From: a virus
IMG/VR virus record: IMGVR_UViG_3300024265_000039
Coordinates: 22,109 to 86,108 of that record
Reading direction: 5' to 3' (one strand)
Length of the DNA stretch: 64,000 nucleotides
The position numbers and the translations under genes are program-made. Of this stretch, positions 57,149 to 64,000 are shown in pieces (the stretch's first letter is position 1; each line of letters opens with the position of its first letter). Below the pieces are notes generated by a model. That model saw only the letters and a program-made list of their open reading frames with translations. It was not told where the DNA came from and made no database searches.

Positions 57149-57648
57149 TCCACCTCAATTTCGATTTCAGGCGGAGCCAATTGCGGCAACGTCCCCTGTT
57201 TGGCGATATATTCGGCCACTGTCGTTTTTCCGTCCGGCAGTAGCAAATGCGCCAGAAGCGGGTTTGTGCCCGGAGAGAACACCTGGGCAGTGATGGCTGC
57301 CTTGAGCCAGTCTCTCACATTGAGGAGTGCCTGGACCCGCACACTCATCACCTTTGCCGGAGTTTCACCGCCTGCAATGGGCAACCCGGCTACACGAAGC
57401 ATTCCCATCATCCCAGCATGGCTAAACCGAAGCTCATATCCGACCCGCGATACCTCTTCCTCGCGGAAACGTCCTTCAGTAATCCCGACCATATATGCAC
57501 CCAACTTGCTCAGTTCTGTTGCAACCTGAGCAATGGCCTGATCAACGGTTGCCCGACTTCGATAATAAGGCGCGAAATCGGCGCGTGCATCCTCGAAGCT
57601 GGGCACATGTACAGATTGGAACTGGGTTGGATCAACTACGAATTCCAT
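57145..57648 (-). CDS. Phage protein of unknown function (167 aa)
   Basis: ATG 57648 follows GGGGGA and lies inside the end of the previous gene. Mostly helical, ending in an acidic PPEIEIEVE tail. No family recognised. Confidence 0.55.
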   Translation of the reverse strand: MEFVVDPTQFQSVHVPSFEDARADFAPYYRSRATVDQAIAQVATELSKLGAYMVGITEGRFREEEVSRVGYELRFSHAGMMGMLRVAGLPIAGGETPAKVMSVRVQALLNVRDWLKAAITAQVFSPGTNPLLAHLLLPDGKTTVAEYIAKQGTLPQLAPPEIEIEVE

Positions 57649-57901
57649 TGTCTTCCCCCATGGCCTTTTTCGCTTGTTCGATTTCTCGCGTATCAACGAT
57701 GAAAATACGCACAAACGACGTGCCTTTAATCGGTTCTGAGAAAACCCCATTACCAGCAACGTGGCTCTCAAACACCAATTGCTGCGCTTTCCGTCGGCCC
57801 AATTCTCGCTTGTTGCACCTATCTCCATCTTCGTCCCAGTCTACAACCGTGACCTTCTCAGGGCTGAGCTTGTCTACCACCATCGTATGTAACGCTTTCA
57901 T
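57632..57901 (-). CDS. Small protein of unknown function (89 aa)
   Basis: AAGGGG precedes the ATG. Mixed charge, with TVVDWDEDGD near residue 20. No family recognised. Confidence 0.5.
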   Translation of the reverse strand: MKALHTMVVDKLSPEKVTVVDWDEDGDRCNKRELGRRKAQQLVFESHVAGNGVFSEPIKGTSFVRIFIVDTREIEQAKKAMGEDNGIRS

Positions 57902-58146
57902 TTAATGCCCCTTTCCTGAATTGCCTGAAGCCGGATATAGGTTTCGTCGTCGATTTTGGACAAGTCCCTCATCAGTACATTGACACCAACCTCGCTTCTA
58001 AATTCGTGCCCAGTGACGACGTTGGTGTTCCGCACCCACCCCTCACTATCGAAATGATAGGAATAGCCCAAGACCTCGACCGATTCGCCGTCGCACAGGG
58101 CTTTCATCGCAACTTTAGCTCGCTTGAGTTCTCTCTCATTCATCAT
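57898..58146 (-). CDS. Small protein of unknown function (82 aa)
   Basis: ATG 58146 follows AAGGAG. Starts with a basic helix (NERELKRAKVAMKALCDG), then beta. Stop overlaps the next ATG. Unknown. Confidence 0.55.
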   Translation of the reverse strand: MMNERELKRAKVAMKALCDGESVEVLGYSYHFDSEGWVRNTNVVTGHEFRSEVGVNVLMRDLSKIDDETYIRLQAIQERGIK

Positions 58147-58208
58147 TATGCTCCTTGCAATAACTCCCCCGGTGACAGTTGCTCCGGCCAGTCCGACCAG
58201 TCCGGCAA

Positions 58209-58850
58209 TTAAAGTGGGCTTTCGCTGGACTTCTTCGAACCGACAGGACGCGGGTAAACATGAACGACCACCCACTCCCCATTCTGTTTTTCCATTTGGA
58301 CGGGAATGGGTGGTGACCAGGAGTCAATGTCGTCCTTTTCCATTGCTTCCATATCGGAGCGATAACCAGCACTCGCAAAGAGATGGAATTCGCCCAGATG
58401 GACGTGAACTTTAGTTTCCGTAGAAGTGAGACAAACCCAGAAGATCGGCACGTCATCATCGGTTTTTTGGATCATCATGCTAGTAATCTGGGTATCCACA
58501 GGAGGGTTGTCGATTATACTATCTTCATCCTCGTGTTCGTGATAGCTCTCGTCATACCCCCAATCGGCATCGGTTACACGCTTCTGCAACATGGGCGTTT
58601 CCGGTAAACGCCAGGTCTCGATAGGGCGCTCACGGAAAGCAGCGACGGCCCGCAGGCAGGTAACCTCATCCACAGGCGTGATGCTGTAAATGGCACTAGC
58701 CGAATAGAATTTGGTGAATGCTTCGATGGAATCGGTTTTGGGGACATCGACACGCAGAAAAACGTTCCCGCCGATTTCTTGCTCAGTAACCTTCCCGGCG
58801 ATACGGGCGTGTCCCATCAATGCGATAATACAATGTTGCTCAAAAGACAT
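58209..58850 (-). CDS. Phage protein family of unknown function (213 aa)
   Basis: The first 75 residues (IIALMGHARIAGKVTEQEIGG then FLRVDVPKTD and FTKFYSASAIYSITPVDE) match a pattern I recall as common in phage genomes and of unknown function. The C-terminal part is beta-rich. First gene after the 58.9 kb promoter. Confidence 0.6.
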   Translation of the reverse strand: MSFEQHCIIALMGHARIAGKVTEQEIGGNVFLRVDVPKTDSIEAFTKFYSASAIYSITPVDEVTCLRAVAAFRERPIETWRLPETPMLQKRVTDADWGYDESYHEHEDEDSIIDNPPVDTQITSMMIQKTDDDVPIFWVCLTSTETKVHVHLGEFHLFASAGYRSDMEAMEKDDIDSWSPPIPVQMEKQNGEWVVVHVYPRPVGSKKSSESPL

Positions 58851-58872
58851 GTGCCTGTCCTCTCGTTATATT

Positions 58873-58895
58873 TTACGCTTAATAAAATTATATCA
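58873..58895 (-). promoter_or_regulatory. Extended -10 promoter with shared downstream element
   Basis: Minus-strand TATGATATAAT is followed after five bases by TAAGCGTAA, exactly as at 34402-34424. No good -35 is seen, which fits an extended -10 promoter. Drives the 213-residue gene and its operon. Confidence 0.6.
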
Positions 58896-58960
58896 TAAAA
58901 ACGGAAAAAGATAGAGCCCCAGTGGAAGGGGCGTTATTGCAAGGAATTACGACGAGGGAT

Positions 58961-59842
58961 TTAGGCCGGATCAGGGATCGGGTCGCGGTAGGCGTATACC
59001 CGGTAAACCTCCCCTGTTTGCTCGGAAAGAAGTTCACGCAATTGACTGATGATTTCCCTGGCCGTGCCGGTCAGGGACGCAACCCGCTCCCCACTACGCG
59101 CCGAACGGATATGCTCGTGCTGCCGGGCTATCCGTTCGATCTTAGCAGTATTTGCCAGGGCGATAGCATCATTCTGGCTGGCGTCTTTCAGGGGGATTGA
59201 AAATTCGGTGACCGGGTTAAAGATCGTACCGGAGCGAACAACACCTTCAAACTCATCCGGGGCTTCGCGCTCCAAAACACACAACGCCTCCACAACTGGG
59301 GCGGAAGGGCAGTGGGCTTTTACCAGGGCCGTGACACTATCGGAAGCATTGTGGCTGTCGAGCGCCCCTGTCAATTCGGTTGCCGCGATCAGGGTCATCT
59401 CTCCGTCGCGCACCTTTTCCCCCAGGTCTGGATGGGTCTCATACAAGACTACCAGCGAACGAGCATGAGCGGCCTTTACCCGCATACCCTGCCTGGATAA
59501 GGCGATGGCGGTATCAATCGCCCGTTCATCCGCCCCACTTCGACACAATTCAAATACCGATGTCAGACTCAGACCATCCAGATCGGCCAACAGATCAAGC
59601 CGGTCTCCCATTGACCGCGCCAGTTCCATGTCGCGCTGCGCAGTACGAACACTACCATACCCCGCACGCCCATGTTCAACCATCCATTTCAGCCAACTGC
59701 CATGCGGGAATAATCCCTTCATCTCAATCAGGGCCAACCCTGATCCTATCCGCAACCGAATGGTTTTCCGGGCGTTCTCCCGTAACATCTCCAATAGCTC
59801 CAACAGCCTTGCCCAATCAGTTTCATTCTGTATTCCCAACAT
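58961..59842 (-). CDS. DUF3102-like protein (293 aa)
   Basis: The N-terminal region IGSGLALIEMKGLFPHGSWLKWM then RTAQRDMELA follows the DUF3102 pattern (G..L...K....HG.W..W). A helical middle and C-terminal coiled region follow. DUF3102 proteins are found in phages and mobile elements and may bind DNA. Probably first gene of its own short transcript. Confidence 0.7.
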   Translation of the reverse strand: MLGIQNETDWARLLELLEMLRENARKTIRLRIGSGLALIEMKGLFPHGSWLKWMVEHGRAGYGSVRTAQRDMELARSMGDRLDLLADLDGLSLTSVFELCRSGADERAIDTAIALSRQGMRVKAAHARSLVVLYETHPDLGEKVRDGEMTLIAATELTGALDSHNASDSVTALVKAHCPSAPVVEALCVLEREAPDEFEGVVRSGTIFNPVTEFSIPLKDASQNDAIALANTAKIERIARQHEHIRSARSGERVASLTGTAREIISQLRELLSEQTGEVYRVYAYRDPIPDPA

Positions 59843-59924
59843 AGTCGCCTCCTAGAATTCAATCATCATCCGCAGCATAAGGGATAGCCGGTTTCGCTGG
59901 CAAGCCGCACCTATGCTTCAACAA

Positions 59925-60332
59925 TTATTCAACCTTGTCCGGCCATGTGCCCGGCCCGGCCTGTAGTTCTTCCGCCAACGCCAATCCCTTCCGGGTAACG
60001 TCATAACGCAAGCGCGGAACTATCCTTCCGCCTTTATCACGCCGGTGCTGCCAGTTCTGGGGTTTATACAAATACCCGGCCTGGCGTAACACAGTCACTG
60101 CCTTGTGCAACTGGGGAGCATGGGCGAACGCCTTCACATAAATCATATCCAGCCCTAACTCGCGCCAGCAGTGATCTAACAGATTCACTCCAGTATCATC
60201 CTTCCCCAGCAAAGTGTTCTGCCCAGGAGGGAACCCTTTGCTCTTGGCGGTCTCCCGCGCTATGACCATTAAGGCCACCCACGCTCGACAGGTATGTTTG
60301 TCGGGGATTCGGCGCATTTCATCTACGTTCAT
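59925..60332 (-). CDS. Winged-helix-like protein (135 aa)
   Basis: Sequence LHKAVTVLRQAGYLYKPQ then RYDVTRKGLALAEEL matches a winged helix. Starts by overlap with the upstream stop. Likely DNA-binding regulator. Confidence 0.6.
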   Translation of the reverse strand: MNVDEMRRIPDKHTCRAWVALMVIARETAKSKGFPPGQNTLLGKDDTGVNLLDHCWRELGLDMIYVKAFAHAPQLHKAVTVLRQAGYLYKPQNWQHRRDKGGRIVPRLRYDVTRKGLALAEELQAGPGTWPDKVE

Positions 60333-60538
60333 TCGGATTGTTCCTCTCTCTCATCTCTTACCGCGTTATGCCAGTCTCTCACCTTTCGGCGGATCATCTC
60401 TAGCTCTTCCAGGCAACGCATGGACTCAAACTCCGTCCGGTACAGGCGGAATGAAACAATCGTTGCCTTCGCCTGTATCAGTACCTTTTCCAACCATAGA
60501 AGTTCTGCTTCGGTGAATTCATCCTGATGCTCACACAT
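60329..60538 (-). CDS. Small helical protein (69 aa)
   Basis: GGGAG precedes the ATG. All-helical, acidic then basic (LEELEMIRRKVRDWHNAV). Unknown function. Confidence 0.55.
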   Translation of the reverse strand: MCEHQDEFTEAELLWLEKVLIQAKATIVSFRLYRTEFESMRCLEELEMIRRKVRDWHNAVRDEREEQSE

Positions 60539-60589
60539 GCCATTCTCCCGCTCTTCTGCCGTCTTTGACTATCTTCCCATTATGCATCA

Positions 60590-60913
60590 TTATTTAAAGT
60601 CATAAAATCCCATCGTCGAGCATTCTGGGTCAGGCGAAAACCACGCATTGCGATTTTCGATCCAATACCGACCATCCTCAGCCGGTTCAGGTAACGGTTC
60701 AAACACGGTACCGCCAATCACAGAGCCGGTTATGATCGTATCGTGGTAATGTGGAGCTAGCCCATAATCAAACTGGGCCGCATATTCATAAACATCCTGA
60801 TATTCCCAAAAGCATGTTTGACAGCACTCCTGGCCGACATCACCAAATGTATCACCCCCGCCAGTGAGCAATGTTCCGCAAAAATAACATTCTAGTTGGA
60901 TTCGATTGAACAT
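60590..60913 (-). CDS. Zinc-binding small protein (107 aa)
   Basis: ATG 60913 follows GGAGG at eight bases. CYFC and CCQTC form a zinc-binding pair. Aromatic-rich remainder. Unknown function. Confidence 0.6.
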   Translation of the reverse strand: MFNRIQLECYFCGTLLTGGGDTFGDVGQECCQTCFWEYQDVYEYAAQFDYGLAPHYHDTIITGSVIGGTVFEPLPEPAEDGRYWIENRNAWFSPDPECSTMGFYDFK

Positions 60914-60927
60914 CCTCACATCCTCCA

Positions 60928-61188
60928 TCACTTATCATCCCCAACGGCGGGGGTGTTGTCCATAGCCATTGGAATAAATGAGCATAATATATCATCACTT
61001 GTCGGCTGAAAACCCAAACTGATCATAGACAACCGCACATCGTCATCTGTACACCAAAAACCCTGTCCGGCTTCTTGAAATCGGTCTCGAATAGCCCGCA
61101 CTGTGCGCTTATGGAGCAACATTCCATCAATAAGGAACAAATTGTCCCTGACCCAATTTTGAAATATTGTTCTCTGCCTATCATTCAT
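60928..61188 (-). CDS. Small protein of unknown function (86 aa)
   Basis: Start overlaps the upstream stop. The middle reads KRTVRAIRDRFQEAGQGFWCTD, like a helix-turn-helix. Unknown. Confidence 0.55.
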   Translation of the reverse strand: MNDRQRTIFQNWVRDNLFLIDGMLLHKRTVRAIRDRFQEAGQGFWCTDDDVRLSMISLGFQPTSDDILCSFIPMAMDNTPAVGDDK

Positions 61189-61469
61189 CCTTCAGCCCTT
61201 TCTTCTGCCATCGCATCATTCGCACTTTCTTGTCCTACTTCGCATTGCTTTTCTGTCGAAAAAACAAAATGGGAATCATGGCGCGATTCAATGAGCATGA
61301 CGGTTGCTTGTGCGTTCTCGTAGCCACTAGCATCACAAGTATCCCTGCACCACTTTTTGGCCCTACTCAATAATCGTGTTTCAAGCATTGAGCCGTCCGG
61401 GTTTTCAATGCTCCTATCGTCATTATTCCATTCATCTGTCCAGCATTCATAATATGGATACCGTGCCAT
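61185..61469 (-). CDS. Small acidic protein (94 aa)
   Basis: GGAG precedes the ATG. First gene downstream of the strong minus-strand promoter at 61504-61531. Acidic, three Cys. Unknown function. Confidence 0.55.
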   Translation of the reverse strand: MARYPYYECWTDEWNNDDRSIENPDGSMLETRLLSRAKKWCRDTCDASGYENAQATVMLIESRHDSHFVFSTEKQCEVGQESANDAMAEERAEG

Positions 61470-61503
61470 CTCAACTCCGTTCTTTTGCTGTCCTTATCTC
61501 CCT

Positions 61504-61531
61504 ATTATATAACCTTTTGGGCATAATGCAA
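61504..61531 (-). promoter_or_regulatory. Strong sigma70-type promoter, minus strand
   Basis: TTGCAT (61531-61526), 16 bases, TATAAT (61509-61504). Drives the leftward small-gene operon. A plus-strand TATAAT at 61548-61553 lies just outside it, so the region is probably divergent. Confidence 0.7.
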
Positions 61532-61611
61532 TAACGGGCTTGCGTTTTATAATCTTTCGTAGTAAAATTTATAAACAGACAAGTGAGCGTTTGAATGAGC
61601 AGGAGGAAACC

Positions 61612-62112
61612 ATGCCATTTTTTATCGTAGTGGGAAGCTGTTGGAAATTGATGCGGTATATCGCGTTATCGATCTTGGCACTGTTCTATGTTTTGGGTGA
61701 TGTAGCACTGATGGTGTTGCTGATCGTCCTCGTAGCGACATTGCGAACCGCCCTTGTAGCCTCACTGGTGTTTGCCTGGATACTATCTGGGAAACGCAAT
61801 GAGGCGGCTATGCGACGACTGGTGTTACAGGCAGCCGGTGTTCCCTTACCAGCGAAACCGGCGAACAAAAAACAATCGGCGAAACCAGTGATGCAGAAAC
61901 CGGCGAACAAAAAACTGGCTGGTGTGAGCAATCAACCGGTGGGGCAGGGCAAACCGAGTCTCCCTAAAAAGCAGCCGGTGATCCAGACCAAGCCAGTCGA
62001 GAGCGAACCGGAAATTTCCTTCCGGGGAACCGTCCAGCAAATGATCGATTTCACCCAGCGTCTATCGCAAGTTGCGCCGACAGTACCTCCCGCACCACAG
62101 CAATTGCTGTAG
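61612..62112 (+). CDS. Two-helix membrane protein with Pro/Lys-rich tail (166 aa)
   Basis: ATG 61612 follows GGAGG. Two membrane segments lie at about 14-34 and 36-60. The cytoplasmic tail has a short repeat (KPANKK twice) and many Pro, Lys and Gln, then an amphipathic helix. Starts the rightward operon that ends in the replication gene. Function unknown. Confidence 0.6.
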   Translation: MPFFIVVGSCWKLMRYIALSILALFYVLGDVALMVLLIVLVATLRTALVASLVFAWILSGKRNEAAMRRLVLQAAGVPLPAKPANKKQSAKPVMQKPANKKLAGVSNQPVGQGKPSLPKKQPVIQTKPVESEPEISFRGTVQQMIDFTQRLSQVAPTVPPAPQQLL

Positions 62113-62123
62113 AGAGGCGTTTC

Positions 62124-62255
62124 ATGTATATCATCGCTCTTCGTATCGCCGCAGGCGTAGCGACCCTGCTTTCAAAACTCCCACGCCAGGGTTCGCGTTG
62201 GACGATTATCCGCGTTAATATCAAGCGCATGATTAAGGAGGGCCGACATGGATGA
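62124..62255 (+). CDS. Small basic protein (43 aa)
   Basis: ATG 62124 follows GAGAGG. Hydrophobic N-terminal helix then basic part (RWTIIRVNIKRMIKEGRHG). Overlaps the next start (ATGGATGA). Confidence 0.55.
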   Translation: MYIIALRIAAGVATLLSKLPRQGSRWTIIRVNIKRMIKEGRHG

Positions 62256-62532
62256 ATTGTACCCTGATAAAAATGCACCATTTCGATTGCAAATGTTACA
62301 GTTATTTGCACCCACGAGATGGCGGCCTTCCTACAGGGTTGCCCTGGAATTCCCGGAAGAAGACCCCAAACGAATCCTGGAGTATCTACGTGCCCTTGTC
62401 ATTGTAGGGCTACTGGAAAAGGGAGGAGAGCGATCAGACGCCCGGTATCTGCTCACGGATGTCGGGGTAGTCGTGAAAGAAATGCTCACCGTTAAGCATC
62501 TAAAAGACATCGATCCCGACTACGAAGAATAA
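62248..62532 (+). CDS. Winged-helix-like protein (94 aa)
   Basis: AAGGAGG precedes the ATG. Pattern KRILEYLRALVIVGLLEKGG then ARYLLTDVGVVVKEML suggests a winged helix. Possible regulator of the replication operon. Confidence 0.6.
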   Translation: MDELYPDKNAPFRLQMLQLFAPTRWRPSYRVALEFPEEDPKRILEYLRALVIVGLLEKGGERSDARYLLTDVGVVVKEMLTVKHLKDIDPDYEE

Positions 62533-62552
62533 CAAAGCTATAACGAACTTCA

Positions 62553-62594
62553 TACGCGAATTGCAACCTACAAACCCTGCAATTCGCGTATAAT
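62553..62594. promoter_or_regulatory. 13-bp inverted repeat overlapping a TATAAT box
   Basis: TACGCGAATTGCA and TGCAATTCGCGTA form perfect arms with a 12-base gap. TATAAT (62589-62594) starts in the right arm. It could be an operator, a hairpin, or both. A TTGCAA at 62561 is too far (22 bases) for a normal -35. Confidence 0.5.
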
Positions 62595-62651
62595 GGAGGA
62601 ACCAGCCAGATTTAACTTTCATCTTATCGCGGATAGGAAGGCCATAAACTT

Positions 62652-63035
62652 TTGAACCCTTCGCCCCCAGTAACCTTATCATTACCCCTACCAGTTTCGG
62701 TAAACCACATGTACCGGTTCAATCGGAGGAGTGGGCAACTCTACAAAGTGCCAGAGGCAAAACGCTACGCCAATAATGCGCGGTATTTAGCCCTCAGCCA
62801 GGGAGCGGTTGTAATCCAGGGGAACGTGCGGGTTACCATCCATATCTATCGCAAGCGAAAAACCGGCGATCTGGACAATAAGTTGAAATTGGTACTGGAT
62901 GCGTTGGAAGGGGTCGTTTACGAAAATGATAAACAGGTTGTCGAGCTACACGCATATCTGCTCGACGACAAGGACAACCCCAGAGTTGAGGTAGCTGTAA
63001 ACCAAATTCCCCCCAGTCCCCCCGAAAACACATAG
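62652..63035 (+). CDS. rusA: RusA-family Holliday junction resolvase (127 aa)
   Basis: The start is TTG 62652; the conserved beginning VTLSLPLPVSVNHMYR lies upstream of the first ATG, so a downstream start is unlikely. The metal-binding core GDLDNKLKLVLDALEG and NDKQVVELHAY matches RusA with its aspartates. RusA cuts four-way junctions, clearing recombination intermediates before packaging. AGGAAGG lies about 13 bases upstream, wider than usual. Confidence 0.88.
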   Translation: MNPSPPVTLSLPLPVSVNHMYRFNRRSGQLYKVPEAKRYANNARYLALSQGAVVIQGNVRVTIHIYRKRKTGDLDNKLKLVLDALEGVVYENDKQVVELHAYLLDDKDNPRVEVAVNQIPPSPPENT

Positions 63036-63349
63036 CAGGGGAGGGCGCACGCGAGTTCCGGCAACGCTCCATAAAAAAGCGGGCCCGCACTCGAACCGGT
63101 AAGGCTGTTTACATTGTAGGAGAAACCGGTTAAGATAGTAAGGCATCATTAAAACAGAAAACGGCGCTGCTTGTTTTTCCCGCAACCCGCGCCGCTCTCG
63201 AAAGAGAAATAGCTCCAAATCCGTAAAACGGATCAGGGCCATCACTGTTTTAGTTATGCTCATCAGTATACCACAAAACCATTGAGAACCAGGGGTAAAT
63301 GCCCTTAAAAAATGAAACGACGGCCAATAGCAACGAAAAGGTGAGAATT
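63036..63349. other. Gap between rusA and the replication gene
   Basis: No convincing gene. A minus frame (62946..63263) is open but overlaps rusA and lacks a ribosome-binding site. Short hairpins occur: ATCCGT/ACGGAT (about 63219-63233), CTCT/AGAG and an AACCGGT pair around 63090-63130. It may hold a leader or regulatory sequence for the replication gene. Confidence 0.4.
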
Positions 63350-64000
63350 ATGACCACAAATAAATATGTACCCAACTCATTTCAAACCCCCAACGTGATC
63401 ATTGATCGGTTCATGCACCTGTTGACCAACCCAGAATTAAGAGTGCTCATGTTTATGATTCGCCATATCCTCGGCTGGCATGATCGAGTCGAATCAAAGC
63501 GTGGGTGCATCCCGCAAAGCTGGTTCACCGACGGGGTTGATATGACCAATAAAAACGGGGAGACCACCCATTACGACGGCTGTGGAATCTCCAATATCAA
63601 AGTGGTCAGAAAAGCACTGGGAAGTCTGCGCGAACTAGGGTTTATTGACACGGTAGATGAAAAAGGGAACCCCAAAAAAGACGACCAAGGGGAGCCAAGT
63701 GAGATCAAAGGGCCATATTGGGAATTATCATTTCTGCTCCCAGACGGAGAAATCCAGGAACAATCCTTACTTAACCGTCAGGCTGCAAAACAAAAAGCGG
63801 CTCAACTCAAAGCCGCAAATATGCGGTCGCATCGAAAGCTAGTCCTCGAACCAACACCCTTTCCAGAGGAAGGGCAGGCAGGCTATACCATAACCCCCAC
63901 CGGTAGGCTATCCCATAACCCCCCAAGCGGTGACGAAGAGGTAGGTTGTCCCATACCCCCCTCCATAGGTTATCCCATAACCCCCTCCCCGGCAGACTCT
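63350..64000 (+). CDS. Phage replication initiator (O-like), 3' end beyond the window
   Basis: Start ATG 63350 with AAAAGG about 9-14 bases upstream. The N-terminal domain (about 1-130) is a winged helix as in phage O/replication proteins: VIIDRFMHLLTNPELRVLMFMIR, NIKVVRKALGSLRELGFI. Residues about 178-212 are coded by the iterons and read GYTITPTGRLSHNPP and similar. Such proteins bind iterons in their own gene and load the helicase. Confidence 0.8.
   Translation, partial: MTTNKYVPNSFQTPNVIIDRFMHLLTNPELRVLMFMIRHILGWHDRVESKRGCIPQSWFTDGVDMTNKNGETTHYDGCGISNIKVVRKALGSLRELGFIDTVDEKGNPKKDDQGEPSEIKGPYWELSFLLPDGEIQEQSLLNRQAAKQKAAQLKAANMRSHRKLVLEPTPFPEEGQAGYTITPTGRLSHNPPSGDEEVGCPIPPSIGYPITPSPADS
63881..63985 (+). 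repeat. Four palindromic iterons: putative replication origin
   Basis: Copies begin at 63881, 63906, 63944 and 63968, of the type GGYTATCCCATAACCCCC (R3 varies: GGTTGTCCCATACCCCCC). Each contains an inverted repeat, GGTTAT-CCC-ATAACC in the last copy. Spacing is 25, 38 and 24 bases. Location inside the initiator gene matches lambda-type origins. Confidence 0.75.

Noticed and set aside
62946-63263. 105-codon minus-strand frame after rusA
   Set aside because: It overlaps the rusA coding region, lacks an RBS and runs against both neighbours.
1-64000. Prophage integration features (integrase, attachment sites)
   Set aside because: No integrase-like protein or duplicated attachment core was found in this window; the lifestyle cannot be decided from it.

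Overview
The window is a continuous piece of a tailed bacteriophage genome (Caudoviricetes, siphovirus-type), free phage or prophage. Evidence is a complete head set (terminase small and large subunits, portal, MuF-like protein, maturation protease fused to an HK97-fold capsid protein), neck and tail genes (tail completion, tail tube, a G/G-T chaperone pair, an 816-residue tape measure, hub and receptor-binding proteins), and phage recombination and replication genes. No integrase, rRNA or host housekeeping gene is visible, and both window ends cut through a gene. The bacterial host cannot be named with confidence; base composition is near 50 percent GC by eye. One small membrane protein (14259..14828) recalls proteins I associate with Chloroflexota, which is only a weak hint.

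Layout. 1-14.1 kb (minus): tail tip, fibres, hub, distal tail and tape measure. 14.1-21 kb: an inserted early-type block with a ParB-like protein, an ERF annealing recombinase, a degenerate DnaQ-like protein and small regulators. 21.1-30.2 kb (minus): tail chaperones, tail tube, neck genes and the protease-capsid fusion. 30.2-32.4 kb (plus): a cargo-like module with its own promoter, flanked by two copies of a 32-bp repeat. 32.5-43.6 kb (minus): HicB-like gene, MuF-like protein, portal fused to a 2H phosphoesterase, a broken second protease, terminases. 43.7-61.5 kb (minus): many small genes, a VWA protein, MazG, an adenine methyltransferase, a tRNA-like gene, a DEAH helicase, ASCH and DUF3102-like proteins. 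61.5-64 kb (plus): small genes, RusA resolvase, and a replication initiator gene with four palindromic iterons.

The most unusual theme is recoding. Three sites carry canonical -1 slippery heptamers at exactly the place where a start-less coding extension begins in the -1 frame: the tail chaperone pair (C CCU UUC), the end of the ERF recombinase (C CCU UUU, followed after 8 nt by a 13-bp closing stem), and the end of a polytopic membrane protein (U UUU UUA, adding a zinc finger that has no start codon of its own). A fourth site, UGA CUU, separates the baseplate-hub gene from an in-frame 236-codon extension lacking its own ribosome-binding site. Two further genes change frame at G-tracts; these may be real slippage, decay or sequencing error. 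The tRNA-like gene has an abnormal anticodon arm that could read proline codons.

Other notable points: a portal protein carrying both HxT motifs of a 2H phosphoesterase, a capsid ORF with an internal start after its protease domain, an ERF protein ending in an SSB-like acidic tip, a DEAH helicase with an N-terminal QLSLF clamp-binding motif, and a small tandem duplication with a readable breakpoint.
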